Source: Pseudomonas viridiflava
GTDB taxonomy: Bacteria > Pseudomonadota > Gammaproteobacteria > Pseudomonadales > Pseudomonadaceae
NCBI RefSeq assembly: GCF_900590755.1
Contig: NZ_UUOC01000004.1
Coordinates: 372,001 to 436,000, forward strand
Reading direction: 5' to 3'
Length of the DNA: 64,000 bases
Positions within the stretch are counted from its first letter, which is position 1; each line of letters begins with the position of its first letter. The position numbers and the translations under genes were made by a program. Of the stretch, positions 56,757-64,000 are shown piece after piece. The notes beneath the pieces are model-generated. The model ran no database searches. It was given only the letters and a program-made list of their open reading frames with translations, and was not told where the DNA came from.

Positions 56757-56831
56757 CGCAGCGTGAATGTCGGCCTGCGCGCAAAGCTTCGCGCAAGCCG
56801 ACGTCACGATCATCGACACGGAGATGTCCCC

Positions 56832-57431
56832 ATGCCCCAGCTCTTTCTGGCTTCAGGTTCGCCGCGCCGCCGGGAACTACTGACTCAGATCGGCGTGCCC
56901 TTCAAGGTGCTCAGCGCCGAAATCGACGAAACCCCCTTCTCTGATGAATCTGCTGCGGCGTACGTCGAGCGGCTGGCCCGCGGCAAGGCTGAGGCCGGGC
57001 TGGCGACGCTGGTTGGCGAGCAAGGTTGCGTGCTGGGGGCGGACACCGCTGTGGTGCTGGATGGGCAAATCCTCGGCAAACCGGTCGATGAGGCCGATGC
57101 CTCGGCGATGCTCACCGCATTGTCTGGCCGGGAGCATGAGGTATTGACCGCTATTGCCCTGTTGGGCCCGCAGGGTTGCGAAACCCGAGTAGTCAGCAGT
57201 CGCGTGCGCTTTCGCCGGATTTCCCCTGCCGAAATACAAGCCTATTGGGCCAGCGGCGAGCCTCGTGACAAGGCGGGTAGCTACGCCATTCAAGGGTTGG
57301 CGGCCATCTTCGTCGAAGGCTTGCAAGGCAGTTATTCTGCAGTAGTCGGCTTGCCGCTGTGCGAAACCGCAGAACTGCTCGGCCATTTCGGCATACCCTG
57401 TTGGCAATGCCTGGAAGGTGAAAAGCCATGA
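56832..57431 (+). CDS. Maf-type nucleoside triphosphate pyrophosphatase (YhdE subfamily)
   Basis: The 199-aa protein has the Maf motifs [14 protein letters not shown] (residues 4-17), [10 protein letters not shown] and [10 protein letters not shown] with catalytic Asp/Lys. YhdE-type Maf proteins hydrolyse dTTP/UTP and are linked to septum formation. ATG 56832 has GGAG upstream; the earlier frame start has no such site. It overlaps rng by 4 bases. Confidence 0.93.
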   Translation: MPQLFLASGSPRRRELLTQIGVPFKVLSAEIDETPFSDESAAAYVERLARGKAEAGLATLVGEQGCVLGADTAVVLDGQILGKPVDEADASAMLTALSGREHEVLTAIALLGPQGCETRVVSSRVRFRRISPAEIQAYWASGEPRDKAGSYAIQGLAAIFVEGLQGSYSAVVGLPLCETAELLGHFGIPCWQCLEGEKP

Positions 57432-58885
57432 GTGAAGAGATTCTGATCAACATCACACCGATGGAGTCGCGTGTGGCAGTGGTCGAAAACGGTGTTCTGC
57501 AAGAGGTGCATGTCGAACGCACCCAGCGCCGGGGCATCGTCGGCAATATTTATAAAGGCAAGGTCGTGCGGGTTTTACCCGGCATGCAGGCTGCGTTCAT
57601 CGACATCGGGTTGGACCGTGCCGCGTTCATTCATGCATCGGAAATCTCTATGCGTGAAGGCCCTGCGGTGGAAAGCATCGCATCGCTGGTTCATGAAGGT
57701 CAGAGTCTGGTGGTGCAGGTCACCAAGGACCCGATCGGCAGCAAGGGCGCGCGGCTGACCACGCAGTTGTCGATCCCTTCGCGGTATCTGGTGTACATGC
57801 CCCGGACTGCGCACGTCGGGATCTCGCTGAAGATCGAAGATGAAGCCGAGCGCGAGCGTCTGAAGAAAGTGGTCACCGATTGCGTCGCGCTGGAAGGCAT
57901 CAAGGAGGCGGGCGGTTTCATCTTGCGCACGGCTGCTGAAGGCGCCGGTGCTGATGAGATTCTCATGGACATCCGTTACCTGCGCCGCCTCTGGGATCAG
58001 ATCGGTGAGCAGATCAAAACCGTCAGTCCGCCCAGCGTGATCTACGAAGACCTCGGTCTGGCACTGCGCACCCTGCGTGATCTGGTCAGTCCGCGTATCG
58101 AAAAGATCCGTATCGACTCCCGGGAAACCTTCCAGAAAACCACGCAGTTTGTCGCCGAATTGATGCCGGAGATTGCTGATCGTCTTGAGCATTACCCTGG
58201 CGAGCGGCCGATTTTCGACCTGTATGGCGTAGAAGACGAGATCCAGAAAGCGCTGGAGCGCAAGGTGCCGCTCAAGTCTGGTGGCTATCTGGTGATCGAC
58301 CCGGCTGAAGCCATGAGCACCATCGACGTCAACACCGGTGCGTTCGTTGGCCATCGCAATCTGGAAGAAACCATCTTCAAGACCAACCTGGAAGCGGCCA
58401 CTGCCATTGCCCGGCAACTGCGCCTGCGCAATCTGGGCGGCATCATCATTATCGACTTCATCGACATGGAAGACGGTGAGCATCAACGCCAGGTGTTGCG
58501 TACCCTGGAGAAGCAGCTGGAGCGCGATCACGCCAAGACCAATATCATCGGCATCACCGAGCTGGGTTTGGTGCAGATGACCCGTAAGCGGACCCGTGAG
58601 AGCCTTGAGCAGGTGCTGTGTGAGCCTTGTCACGCTTGCCAGGGCCGCGGCAAGTTGAAAACCCCGGAAACGGTCTGTTACGAGATTTTCCGTGAAATCC
58701 TGCGTGAAGCCCGCGCCTATCAGGCGGTGGGCTACCGTGTATTGGCCAACCAGAGAGTTGTGGATCGGTTGCTCGACGAAGAGTCGGGCAATGTGGCGGA
58801 GCTGGAAAGCTTTATTGGCCGCACGATCCGCTTTCAGGTAGAAACCATGTATTCCCAGGAACAATACGACGTGGTGCTGCTCTGA
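57428..58885 (+). CDS. rng: RNase G (CafA)
   Basis: The 485-aa endoribonuclease has an N-terminal S1 domain (about 35-125, [31 protein letters not shown]), DNase I-like catalytic core with [20 protein letters not shown] and IIIIDFIDM (metal Asp residues), and Zn-link cysteines [11 protein letters not shown]. It processes the 5' end of 16S rRNA and degrades mRNAs. Coupled to maf. Confidence 0.95.
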   Translation: MSEEILINITPMESRVAVVENGVLQEVHVERTQRRGIVGNIYKGKVVRVLPGMQAAFIDIGLDRAAFIHASEISMREGPAVESIASLVHEGQSLVVQVTKDPIGSKGARLTTQLSIPSRYLVYMPRTAHVGISLKIEDEAERERLKKVVTDCVALEGIKEAGGFILRTAAEGAGADEILMDIRYLRRLWDQIGEQIKTVSPPSVIYEDLGLALRTLRDLVSPRIEKIRIDSRETFQKTTQFVAELMPEIADRLEHYPGERPIFDLYGVEDEIQKALERKVPLKSGGYLVIDPAEAMSTIDVNTGAFVGHRNLEETIFKTNLEAATAIARQLRLRNLGGIIIIDFIDMEDGEHQRQVLRTLEKQLERDHAKTNIIGITELGLVQMTRKRTRESLEQVLCEPCHACQGRGKLKTPETVCYEIFREILREARAYQAVGYRVLANQRVVDRLLDEESGNVAELESFIGRTIRFQVETMYSQEQYDVVLL

Positions 58886-59077
58886 CCTGATGCTTCTCTG
58901 AAGAGGCGCGTTTGCCGAATGAACTGATAACGGTGCCCCAGGGCCAGCGGCAGGGAAGCCGTTATAACGAGAAATACGCGTGAGCAATGAGCAAATCCCT
59001 GACAGCACCTGCACGATTGAGTCGGGCCATTTCACGCAAGTCGTCGGTAATGCACTGCGGTTCGCGAGGGCTCTGAC

Positions 59078-62000
59078 ATGAGCCGTCTGACAGGTTTTGT
59101 CGCAGCCCTGACCCGTTGGAGCCTGAGTCTTTGCGCCCTGGTAGTCGTGCTAGCGGCGCTGTATGTCAGCGTGGGCCGACAGCTGACGCCGCTGGTCGCC
59201 GGTTATCGCGTCGAGGTTCAGAGCAAGGCGCAAACCGCTTTGGGTATGCCTTTGGGTATCGGCAGTCTGGAGGGTAGCTGGCGAGGTTTTTCGCCGGTAT
59301 TCATCGCCAATGATGTGATGCTGGGCGAGGGTGCCAATACCGTGCGCCTGGATGAAGTGCGCGCCGAACCCGATCTTTGGGCCAGCCTGCTGGCGTGGGA
59401 TCTGCGCCTTTCTCACGTGCAGATCGAAGGTTTGCAGGTCAGCGTGAAGGAAGACCAGAACGGCCATTGGGCGCTGGAAGGTCTGCCGGTCAACAACGAC
59501 AAGCCCCTTGATCCCGAGCAGTTGCTGAACCAGATGCAGATGGTTTCTCGATTGTCTCTGTCCAACAGTCAGGTGACCTTGCAGCCGTTCGGGCAGGCGC
59601 CTCTGACCCTCACTTACGTCAATGTCAGCCTGGCGACGGGTTCGTCTCGTCAGCGTCTGGATGCGCGCTTGACCCTGCCGGATGGTCAGCCTCTGGCGCT
59701 GAATGTCCGCTCGCGGATTGAGGCCAAAGCCTGGAAAGACGCTGAAGCGGATGTGTACCTCAGCTTGCCGCAAAGTGACTGGGCACACTGGTTGCCGAAA
59801 AGCCTGACCCGTCAGGTGACTGTCTCCACACTCAAAGCCGGCGGCGAATTCTGGTTGACCTGGGGCAAGGGCAATCTGCAAACCGCTGTTGCCCGGCTCA
59901 ACGCGCCGCAGATAAAAGCCGGTTATGCCGCGCGTAAAGCGTCGAAAATCGACAATCTGGCGCTAAACGCCTGGTTCCGTCGCACGGATGAAGGCTTTGA
60001 TGTCAACGTCAACTCCCTGGCGATGGACCTGGGCAAAAAACGCTGGGAAAGCCGCGTGCAGCTCAATCAGCAGGCGGCGACGGCTGAGCGGGAAGAGCTG
60101 TGGCATGTGCAAGCCGATCGACTGGACCTGACACCCATCACTCCTTTGCTGGAATCCATGGCACCGCTGCCTGATTTGCTGATGGAAGTCGTGCACAACC
60201 TCAAGGTCACCGGGGCGCTGCGCAATGTATTGCTGGATTTGCGTCCTCAGGCTGAGGGCGACAAACGTCTGAGTTTCGCCGCCAATCTGGAAAACGTCGG
60301 CTTCAACGCTTACCACGGCGCCCCGGCTGCCGGGAATGTCAGCGGCGCCATCAGCGGTGATCTGGGGCAGGGCGAACTGCGCCTGGCCTCAGACAAGTTC
60401 ATGCTGCACCTGTACCCGATTTTCAATAATCCCTGGACGTACCCCAAAGCCAACGCGCGCCTGACCTGGAAGCTGGACAGCGAAACCTTCACCCTCATCG
60501 CACCGTACATCAAGGTGCTGGGAGATGAAGGCAAGATTGCGGCTGACTTCCTGATTCGTCTGCATCTGGATCATGAGCGCGCCCAGGAAGATTACATGGA
60601 CCTGCGCGTCGGCATGGTCGATGGCGACGGCAGCTACACCAGCAAATACCTGCCTGCGGTCCTGAGCCCCGCGCTGGATGAATGGCTGCGCACAGCAGTG
60701 GTTGGCGGCAAGGTCGATCAGGGCTTCTTTCAGTATCAGGGCTCGCTGACCAAGGATGCGCCGCGCACCGCGCAGGTCATCAGTCTGTTTTTCAAGGTCC
60801 GCGACGCGACCCTCGCATTCCAGCCCGGTTGGCCACAATTGACCGGCGTTGACGGCAAGGTCTACGTCGAGAACAGCGGTGTGCGGATCAAGGCCAGCAA
60901 GGGCAAGCTGCTCAATACCGATGTCAGCAATGTGCGGGTCAATATTCCTCACGCGCCCGCCGGGCAACCCAGCCACTTGCTGGTGGACGGTGATTTCTCC
61001 GGCGCGTTGGCCGATGGCGTGAAAATCCTGCAAGAAGCGCCAATTGGCACTGCCAGTACCTTCGCCGGATGGCAGGCCGAAGGGCCTATCAATGGCAAGC
61101 TGCAGCTCGACATCCCGCTGGTCAAAGGCCAGGAGCCGAAGATCGCCGTGGACTTCAGCACCGACAAGGCTCGTCTGAAGATCAGCGAGCCGGTGCTGGA
61201 ACTGACGCAGCTCAAAGGCGATTTTCGCTTCGATAATGCCAAGGGCTTGAGCGGCAAAGGTATTCGCGCGCAGGCGTTCGACCGCCCGATCACCGCTGAA
61301 ATTGCGGCCGAGGGCAAACCGGGAGCCAACCTCACCCGTGTGGTTGCCAACGGCCAGATTGCGGTGCCGAAACTCAGCGAATGGTTGGGTGTGACTCAAG
61401 CCTTGCCGGTCTCGGGCGAGCTGCCGTATCAATTGCAGCTGACGCTGGGTAACGACAGCCAGCTGCGGATCAACTCCAGTCTCAAAGGCACTGTCATCGA
61501 CTTGCCTGCTCCGTTCGGCAAGCTGGCGGACGATGGGCGGGACAGCGAGTTTCGCATGAGCCTGCAAGGGCCTGAGCGGCGTTACAACTTCAGCTACGGC
61601 AACCTTGCCAGCCTGGCTTTCGCCTCGCCGCCCGGCAAGTTGGCGGATGGCCGTGGCGAATTGTTCCTCGGGGAGGGTGGTGCAATCGTGCCGGACGCCA
61701 AAGGCCTGCGGGTTCGCGGCTCGCTGAGCGAACTGGATATCGCGCCCTGGCAGACCATGATTGGCAAATACGCGGGGCAAGATCCAGGCGGCAGCGCCAA
61801 GCAGCTGGTCAATAACGTTGATCTACAGATTGGCAAACTGACCGCCATGGGCACCACGCTGGATCAGGCGGATGTGAAACTCAAGCGCAGCGACACCGCC
61901 TGGACGCTGGCACTGGACAGCCAATTGATCAAAGGCAGCGCGACCCTGCCAGACGCCAAAGCCGCGCCTATCGGCATCGATCTGCTCTACGTACGGCTTC

Positions 62001-62896
62001 CTGCTTCTGATCCGAACGCGGCAGTCGTCGAGAACGCCCCTGACCCACTGGCTGATGTCGACCCCGGCAAAGTGCCTGCGATGGACATCAAGATCACTCA
62101 GGTTTTCCAGGGTGAGCAACTGGTGGGCGCCTGGTCGTTGAAAACCCGGCCGACCGCCACTGGCGTGCGTTTCTCCGACGTGAGCATGGGCCTCAAAGGT
62201 TTGTTGTTGCAGGGTGAAGGCGTCTGGGAAGGCGCACCCGGCTCTACCAGCAGTTGGTACAAAGGCCGCATGGACGGCAAGAACCTGGCCGATGTACTCA
62301 AAGGCTGGGGTTTTGCGCCAACGGTGACCAGCGAAGATTTCGAGCTGAACGCTGACGGTCGTTGGCCGGGCTCGCCCGCCTGGGTGGCGCTCAAGCGTTT
62401 CTCCGGCAGCCTTGACGCGACGCTGCGCCAAGGCCAGTTCGTTGAAGTCGAAGGCGGCGCGTCGGCATTGCGCGTCTTCGGCCTGCTGAATTTCAACTCC
62501 ATCGGTCGACGCCTGCGTCTGGATTTCTCCGACTTGCTGGGCAAAGGCTTGAGCTACGATCGAGTCAAAGGGTTGCTGGTGGCGAGTGACGGTGTCTACG
62601 TGACGCGCAACCCCATCACGCTGACCGGACCTTCAAGCAATCTTGAACTCAACGGCACCCTGGACATGGTCAAGGATCGTGTTGATGCCAAGTTGCTGGT
62701 GACCTTGCCGGTGACCAACAACCTGCCCATCGCTGCGTTGATCGTCGGTGCGCCGGCCATTGGCGGTGCGTTATTCCTGGTGGACAAGCTGCTCGGTGAC
62801 CGTGTCGCACGTTTCGCCAGTGTGCAGTACAAGGTCGAGGGGCCGTGGAAAGAGCCGAAGATTACCTTCGACAAGCCGTTCGAAAAGCCTCAGTAG
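59078..62896 (+). CDS. YhdP, AsmA-like lipid transport bridge protein (DUF3971)
   Basis: The 1272-aa protein has one N-terminal membrane helix (about 12-33) followed by a long repetitive beta-rich region typical of AsmA-like/DUF3971 proteins and a C-terminal segment with two hydrophobic stretches (LPVTNNLPIAALIVGAPAIGG). In E. coli, YhdP, TamB and YdbH carry phospholipids between the two membranes. The mre-maf-rng-yhdP-nit-tldD order is conserved. Start ATG 59078 gives the membrane helix directly. Confidence 0.92.
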   Translation: MSRLTGFVAALTRWSLSLCALVVVLAALYVSVGRQLTPLVAGYRVEVQSKAQTALGMPLGIGSLEGSWRGFSPVFIANDVMLGEGANTVRLDEVRAEPDLWASLLAWDLRLSHVQIEGLQVSVKEDQNGHWALEGLPVNNDKPLDPEQLLNQMQMVSRLSLSNSQVTLQPFGQAPLTLTYVNVSLATGSSRQRLDARLTLPDGQPLALNVRSRIEAKAWKDAEADVYLSLPQSDWAHWLPKSLTRQVTVSTLKAGGEFWLTWGKGNLQTAVARLNAPQIKAGYAARKASKIDNLALNAWFRRTDEGFDVNVNSLAMDLGKKRWESRVQLNQQAATAEREELWHVQADRLDLTPITPLLESMAPLPDLLMEVVHNLKVTGALRNVLLDLRPQAEGDKRLSFAANLENVGFNAYHGAPAAGNVSGAISGDLGQGELRLASDKFMLHLYPIFNNPWTYPKANARLTWKLDSETFTLIAPYIKVLGDEGKIAADFLIRLHLDHERAQEDYMDLRVGMVDGDGSYTSKYLPAVLSPALDEWLRTAVVGGKVDQGFFQYQGSLTKDAPRTAQVISLFFKVRDATLAFQPGWPQLTGVDGKVYVENSGVRIKASKGKLLNTDVSNVRVNIPHAPAGQPSHLLVDGDFSGALADGVKILQEAPIGTASTFAGWQAEGPINGKLQLDIPLVKGQEPKIAVDFSTDKARLKISEPVLELTQLKGDFRFDNAKGLSGKGIRAQAFDRPITAEIAAEGKPGANLTRVVANGQIAVPKLSEWLGVTQALPVSGELPYQLQLTLGNDSQLRINSSLKGTVIDLPAPFGKLADDGRDSEFRMSLQGPERRYNFSYGNLASLAFASPPGKLADGRGELFLGEGGAIVPDAKGLRVRGSLSELDIAPWQTMIGKYAGQDPGGSAKQLVNNVDLQIGKLTAMGTTLDQADVKLKRSDTAWTLALDSQLIKGSATLPDAKAAPIGIDLLYVRLPASDPNAAVVENAPDPLADVDPGKVPAMDIKITQVFQGEQLVGAWSLKTRPTATGVRFSDVSMGLKGLLLQGEGVWEGAPGSTSSWYKGRMDGKNLADVLKGWGFAPTVTSEDFELNADGRWPGSPAWVALKRFSGSLDATLRQGQFVEVEGGASALRVFGLLNFNSIGRRLRLDFSDLLGKGLSYDRVKGLLVASDGVYVTRNPITLTGPSSNLELNGTLDMVKDRVDAKLLVTLPVTNNLPIAALIVGAPAIGGALFLVDKLLGDRVARFASVQYKVEGPWKEPKITFDKPFEKPQ

Positions 62897-62935
62897 TTGG
62901 CGGTGGAGTACAGTGGGAGCCATCTCCTCAACACC

Positions 62936-63025
62936 CGTAGGAGCACGCTTGCCCGCGATGGCGTTCGATCAGGCGATACTTTCTTCGCTGAACCAACGCA
63001 ATCGCGAGCAAGCTCACTCCTACAG
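62936..63025. repeat. Hybrid REP inverted pair
   Basis: The left arm is GTAGGAGCACGCTTGCCCGCGAT-type, like 20355, while the right arm (ATCGCGAGCAAGCTCACTCC) is of the 14890 family. The pair combines two REP subfamilies. It lies between yhdP and the nitrilase gene. Confidence 0.85.
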
Positions 63026-63073
63026 GAAATACATTTCAATCGAATTTTTGCGATTTGTTGATAAGAGGCCCCC

Positions 63074-63928
63074 ATGTCTTTTGCCGTGATTCAAATGGTC
63101 AGCCAGAGCGATGTACTGGGCAATCTGGCTCAAGCTCGCAAACTGCTGGAGCAGGCTGCGGCCTCCGGTGCGCGGCTGGCTGTGCTGCCGGAAAACTTCG
63201 CCGCCATGGGGCGTCGCGATGTCGCGGATATCGGCCGGGCAGAGGCTCTAGGGCAAGGCCCGATCCTGCCATGGTTGAAACTCGCCGCCCGCGACCTCAA
63301 GTTATGGATAGTTGCCGGGACTTTGCCGCTGCCACCGAATGATCGGCCTGATGGCAAAGTTACAGCGTGTTCCTTGCTGATTGATGAACACGGCGAGGAG
63401 GTTGCACGCTACGACAAGCTGCACCTGTTTGATGTGGATGTTGCTGACGCGCGAGGTCGCTATCGGGAATCTGATGACTATGCTCATGGCAGCAATGTCG
63501 TGGTTGCCGACACGCCGGTGGGGCGTCTGGGTTTGAGCGTGTGCTACGACCTGCGCTTTCCTGAGTTGTATAGCGCGCTCCGTGCTGCAGGCGCTGAATT
63601 GATCACCGCGCCGTCGGCCTTCACCGCCGTGACTGGCGCGGCGCACTGGGACATTCTGATCCGGGCGCGAGCCATCGAAACCCAGTGCTACCTGCTGGCG
63701 GCCGCGCAGGGCGGGGTTCATCCGGGGCCACGGGAAACATACGGGCATGCCGCGATCATCGACCCATGGGGTCGGATCCTGGCTGAGCAGGCACAGGGTG
63801 AAGCCGTGCTGCTGGCCGAACGCGACAGTGAAGAACAGGCGTCCATACGGGCGCGGATGCCGGTGTCCAGTCACCGGCGATTTTTTTCGCAGGACGCATT
63901 GCTGCGGCCTGTGCAGACCTCGGAGTGA
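63074..63928 (+). CDS. Nitrilase-family carbon-nitrogen hydrolase (Nit/YafV-like)
   Basis: The 284-aa enzyme has the Glu-Lys-Cys triad: E40 (LPENFA), K114 (RYDKLHLFD) and C157 (VCYDLRFPE). These features match the Nit1/Nit2 branch, deaminated-glutathione amidase. The GGVHPGPRETYGHAAIIDPWG segment supports this. It sits between yhdP and tldD, as in other Pseudomonas. Confidence 0.9.
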   Translation: MSFAVIQMVSQSDVLGNLAQARKLLEQAAASGARLAVLPENFAAMGRRDVADIGRAEALGQGPILPWLKLAARDLKLWIVAGTLPLPPNDRPDGKVTACSLLIDEHGEEVARYDKLHLFDVDVADARGRYRESDDYAHGSNVVVADTPVGRLGLSVCYDLRFPELYSALRAAGAELITAPSAFTAVTGAAHWDILIRARAIETQCYLLAAAQGGVHPGPRETYGHAAIIDPWGRILAEQAQGEAVLLAERDSEEQASIRARMPVSSHRRFFSQDALLRPVQTSE

Positions 63929-63930
63929 AT

Positions 63931-64000
63931 ATGAGCGACTTGTCCTCTGTCAGCGAACACCTTCTGGCACCTGGTGGCTTGAACCTCGACAGCTTGCAAT
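63931..64000 (+). CDS. tldD: TldD metalloprotease, 5' end only
   Basis: ATG 63931 opens a frame (MSDLSSVSEHLLAPGGLNL) that runs off the right edge. The N-terminus and position match TldD, which with TldE (PmbA) cleaves small peptides such as microcin precursors. It starts 2 bases after the nitrilase stop. Confidence 0.8.
   Translation, partial: MSDLSSVSEHLLAPGGLNLDSLQ

Noticed and set aside
60389..61780. 463-codon minus-strand frame opposite yhdP
   Set aside because: Antisense shadow; no ribosome site and unusual His/Gln/Arg composition.

Overview
The window is chromosomal DNA from a Pseudomonas, most likely the fluorescens/syringae side of the genus. The reasons are gene content and order (pilX-pilY1-pilE-thiO, pilRS, bamD/rluD/pgeF/clpB, pilABCD/coaE/yacG, nadC/ampDE, cra/fruBKA, gatCAB, mreBCD/maf/rng/yhdP/tldD), a high G+C content, and dense inverted pairs of REP sequences in most intergenic gaps. 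I cannot name the species. Almost everything is conserved core genome; the clearest accessory insertion is a small toxin-like module near 31.1-32.5 kb.

Layout. 0-8.1 kb: end of a type IV pilus minor-pilin operon (pilX', pilY1, pilE), thiO, then the convergent pilSR two-component system and a small membrane protein. 8.2-14.1 kb: bamD facing away from rluD-pgeF, then clpB behind a heat-shock-type promoter. 14.2-14.9 kb: a tRNA operon (Asn, Pro, Lys, Pro). 15-19.4 kb: a MASE1-GGDEF diguanylate cyclase and the haem importer hmuTUV, both on the minus strand. 19.6-20.3 kb: a manganese (yybP-ykoY) riboswitch and mntP. 20.3-21.4 kb: a REP-rich gap. 21.4-25.5 kb: ndh, a 57-aa DUF3094 protein, MOSC and DUF1780 proteins, and two coupled genes of unknown role. 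25.6-30.9 kb: yacG-coaE-pilD-pilC-pilB divergent from pilA, which has a sigma-54 promoter that the PilSR pair at 5-8 kb should activate.

31.0-32.7 kb: an atypical tRNA-Thr(CGT), then a 1248-bp duplication unit. A 211-bp direct repeat (a bidirectional terminator plus the 3' end of a 90-aa gene) flanks a zeta-type toxin gene and a translationally coupled 52-aa gene, probably a toxin-antitoxin module inserted or duplicated beside the pilA/tRNA-Thr locus. This is the most unusual structure in the window.

32.9-40 kb: nadC, a DUF1631 protein, ampDE (peptidoglycan recycling and beta-lactamase control), tatD and cra. 40-46 kb: the Cra-controlled fructose PTS operon fruBKA. 46-50.4 kb: phoD, an AEC carrier, a Na/Ca exchanger and a small RlpA-like lipoprotein. 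50.5-53.7 kb: gatCAB. 53.9-64 kb: the cell-shape and envelope cluster mreBCD-maf-rng-yhdP-nitrilase-tldD'.

Two genes, mreC and the Na/Ca exchanger, appear to begin at ATT codons placed correctly behind strong Shine-Dalgarno sequences; automatic gene calling would start both too late. All functional calls rest on sequence recognition only; no database search was run.
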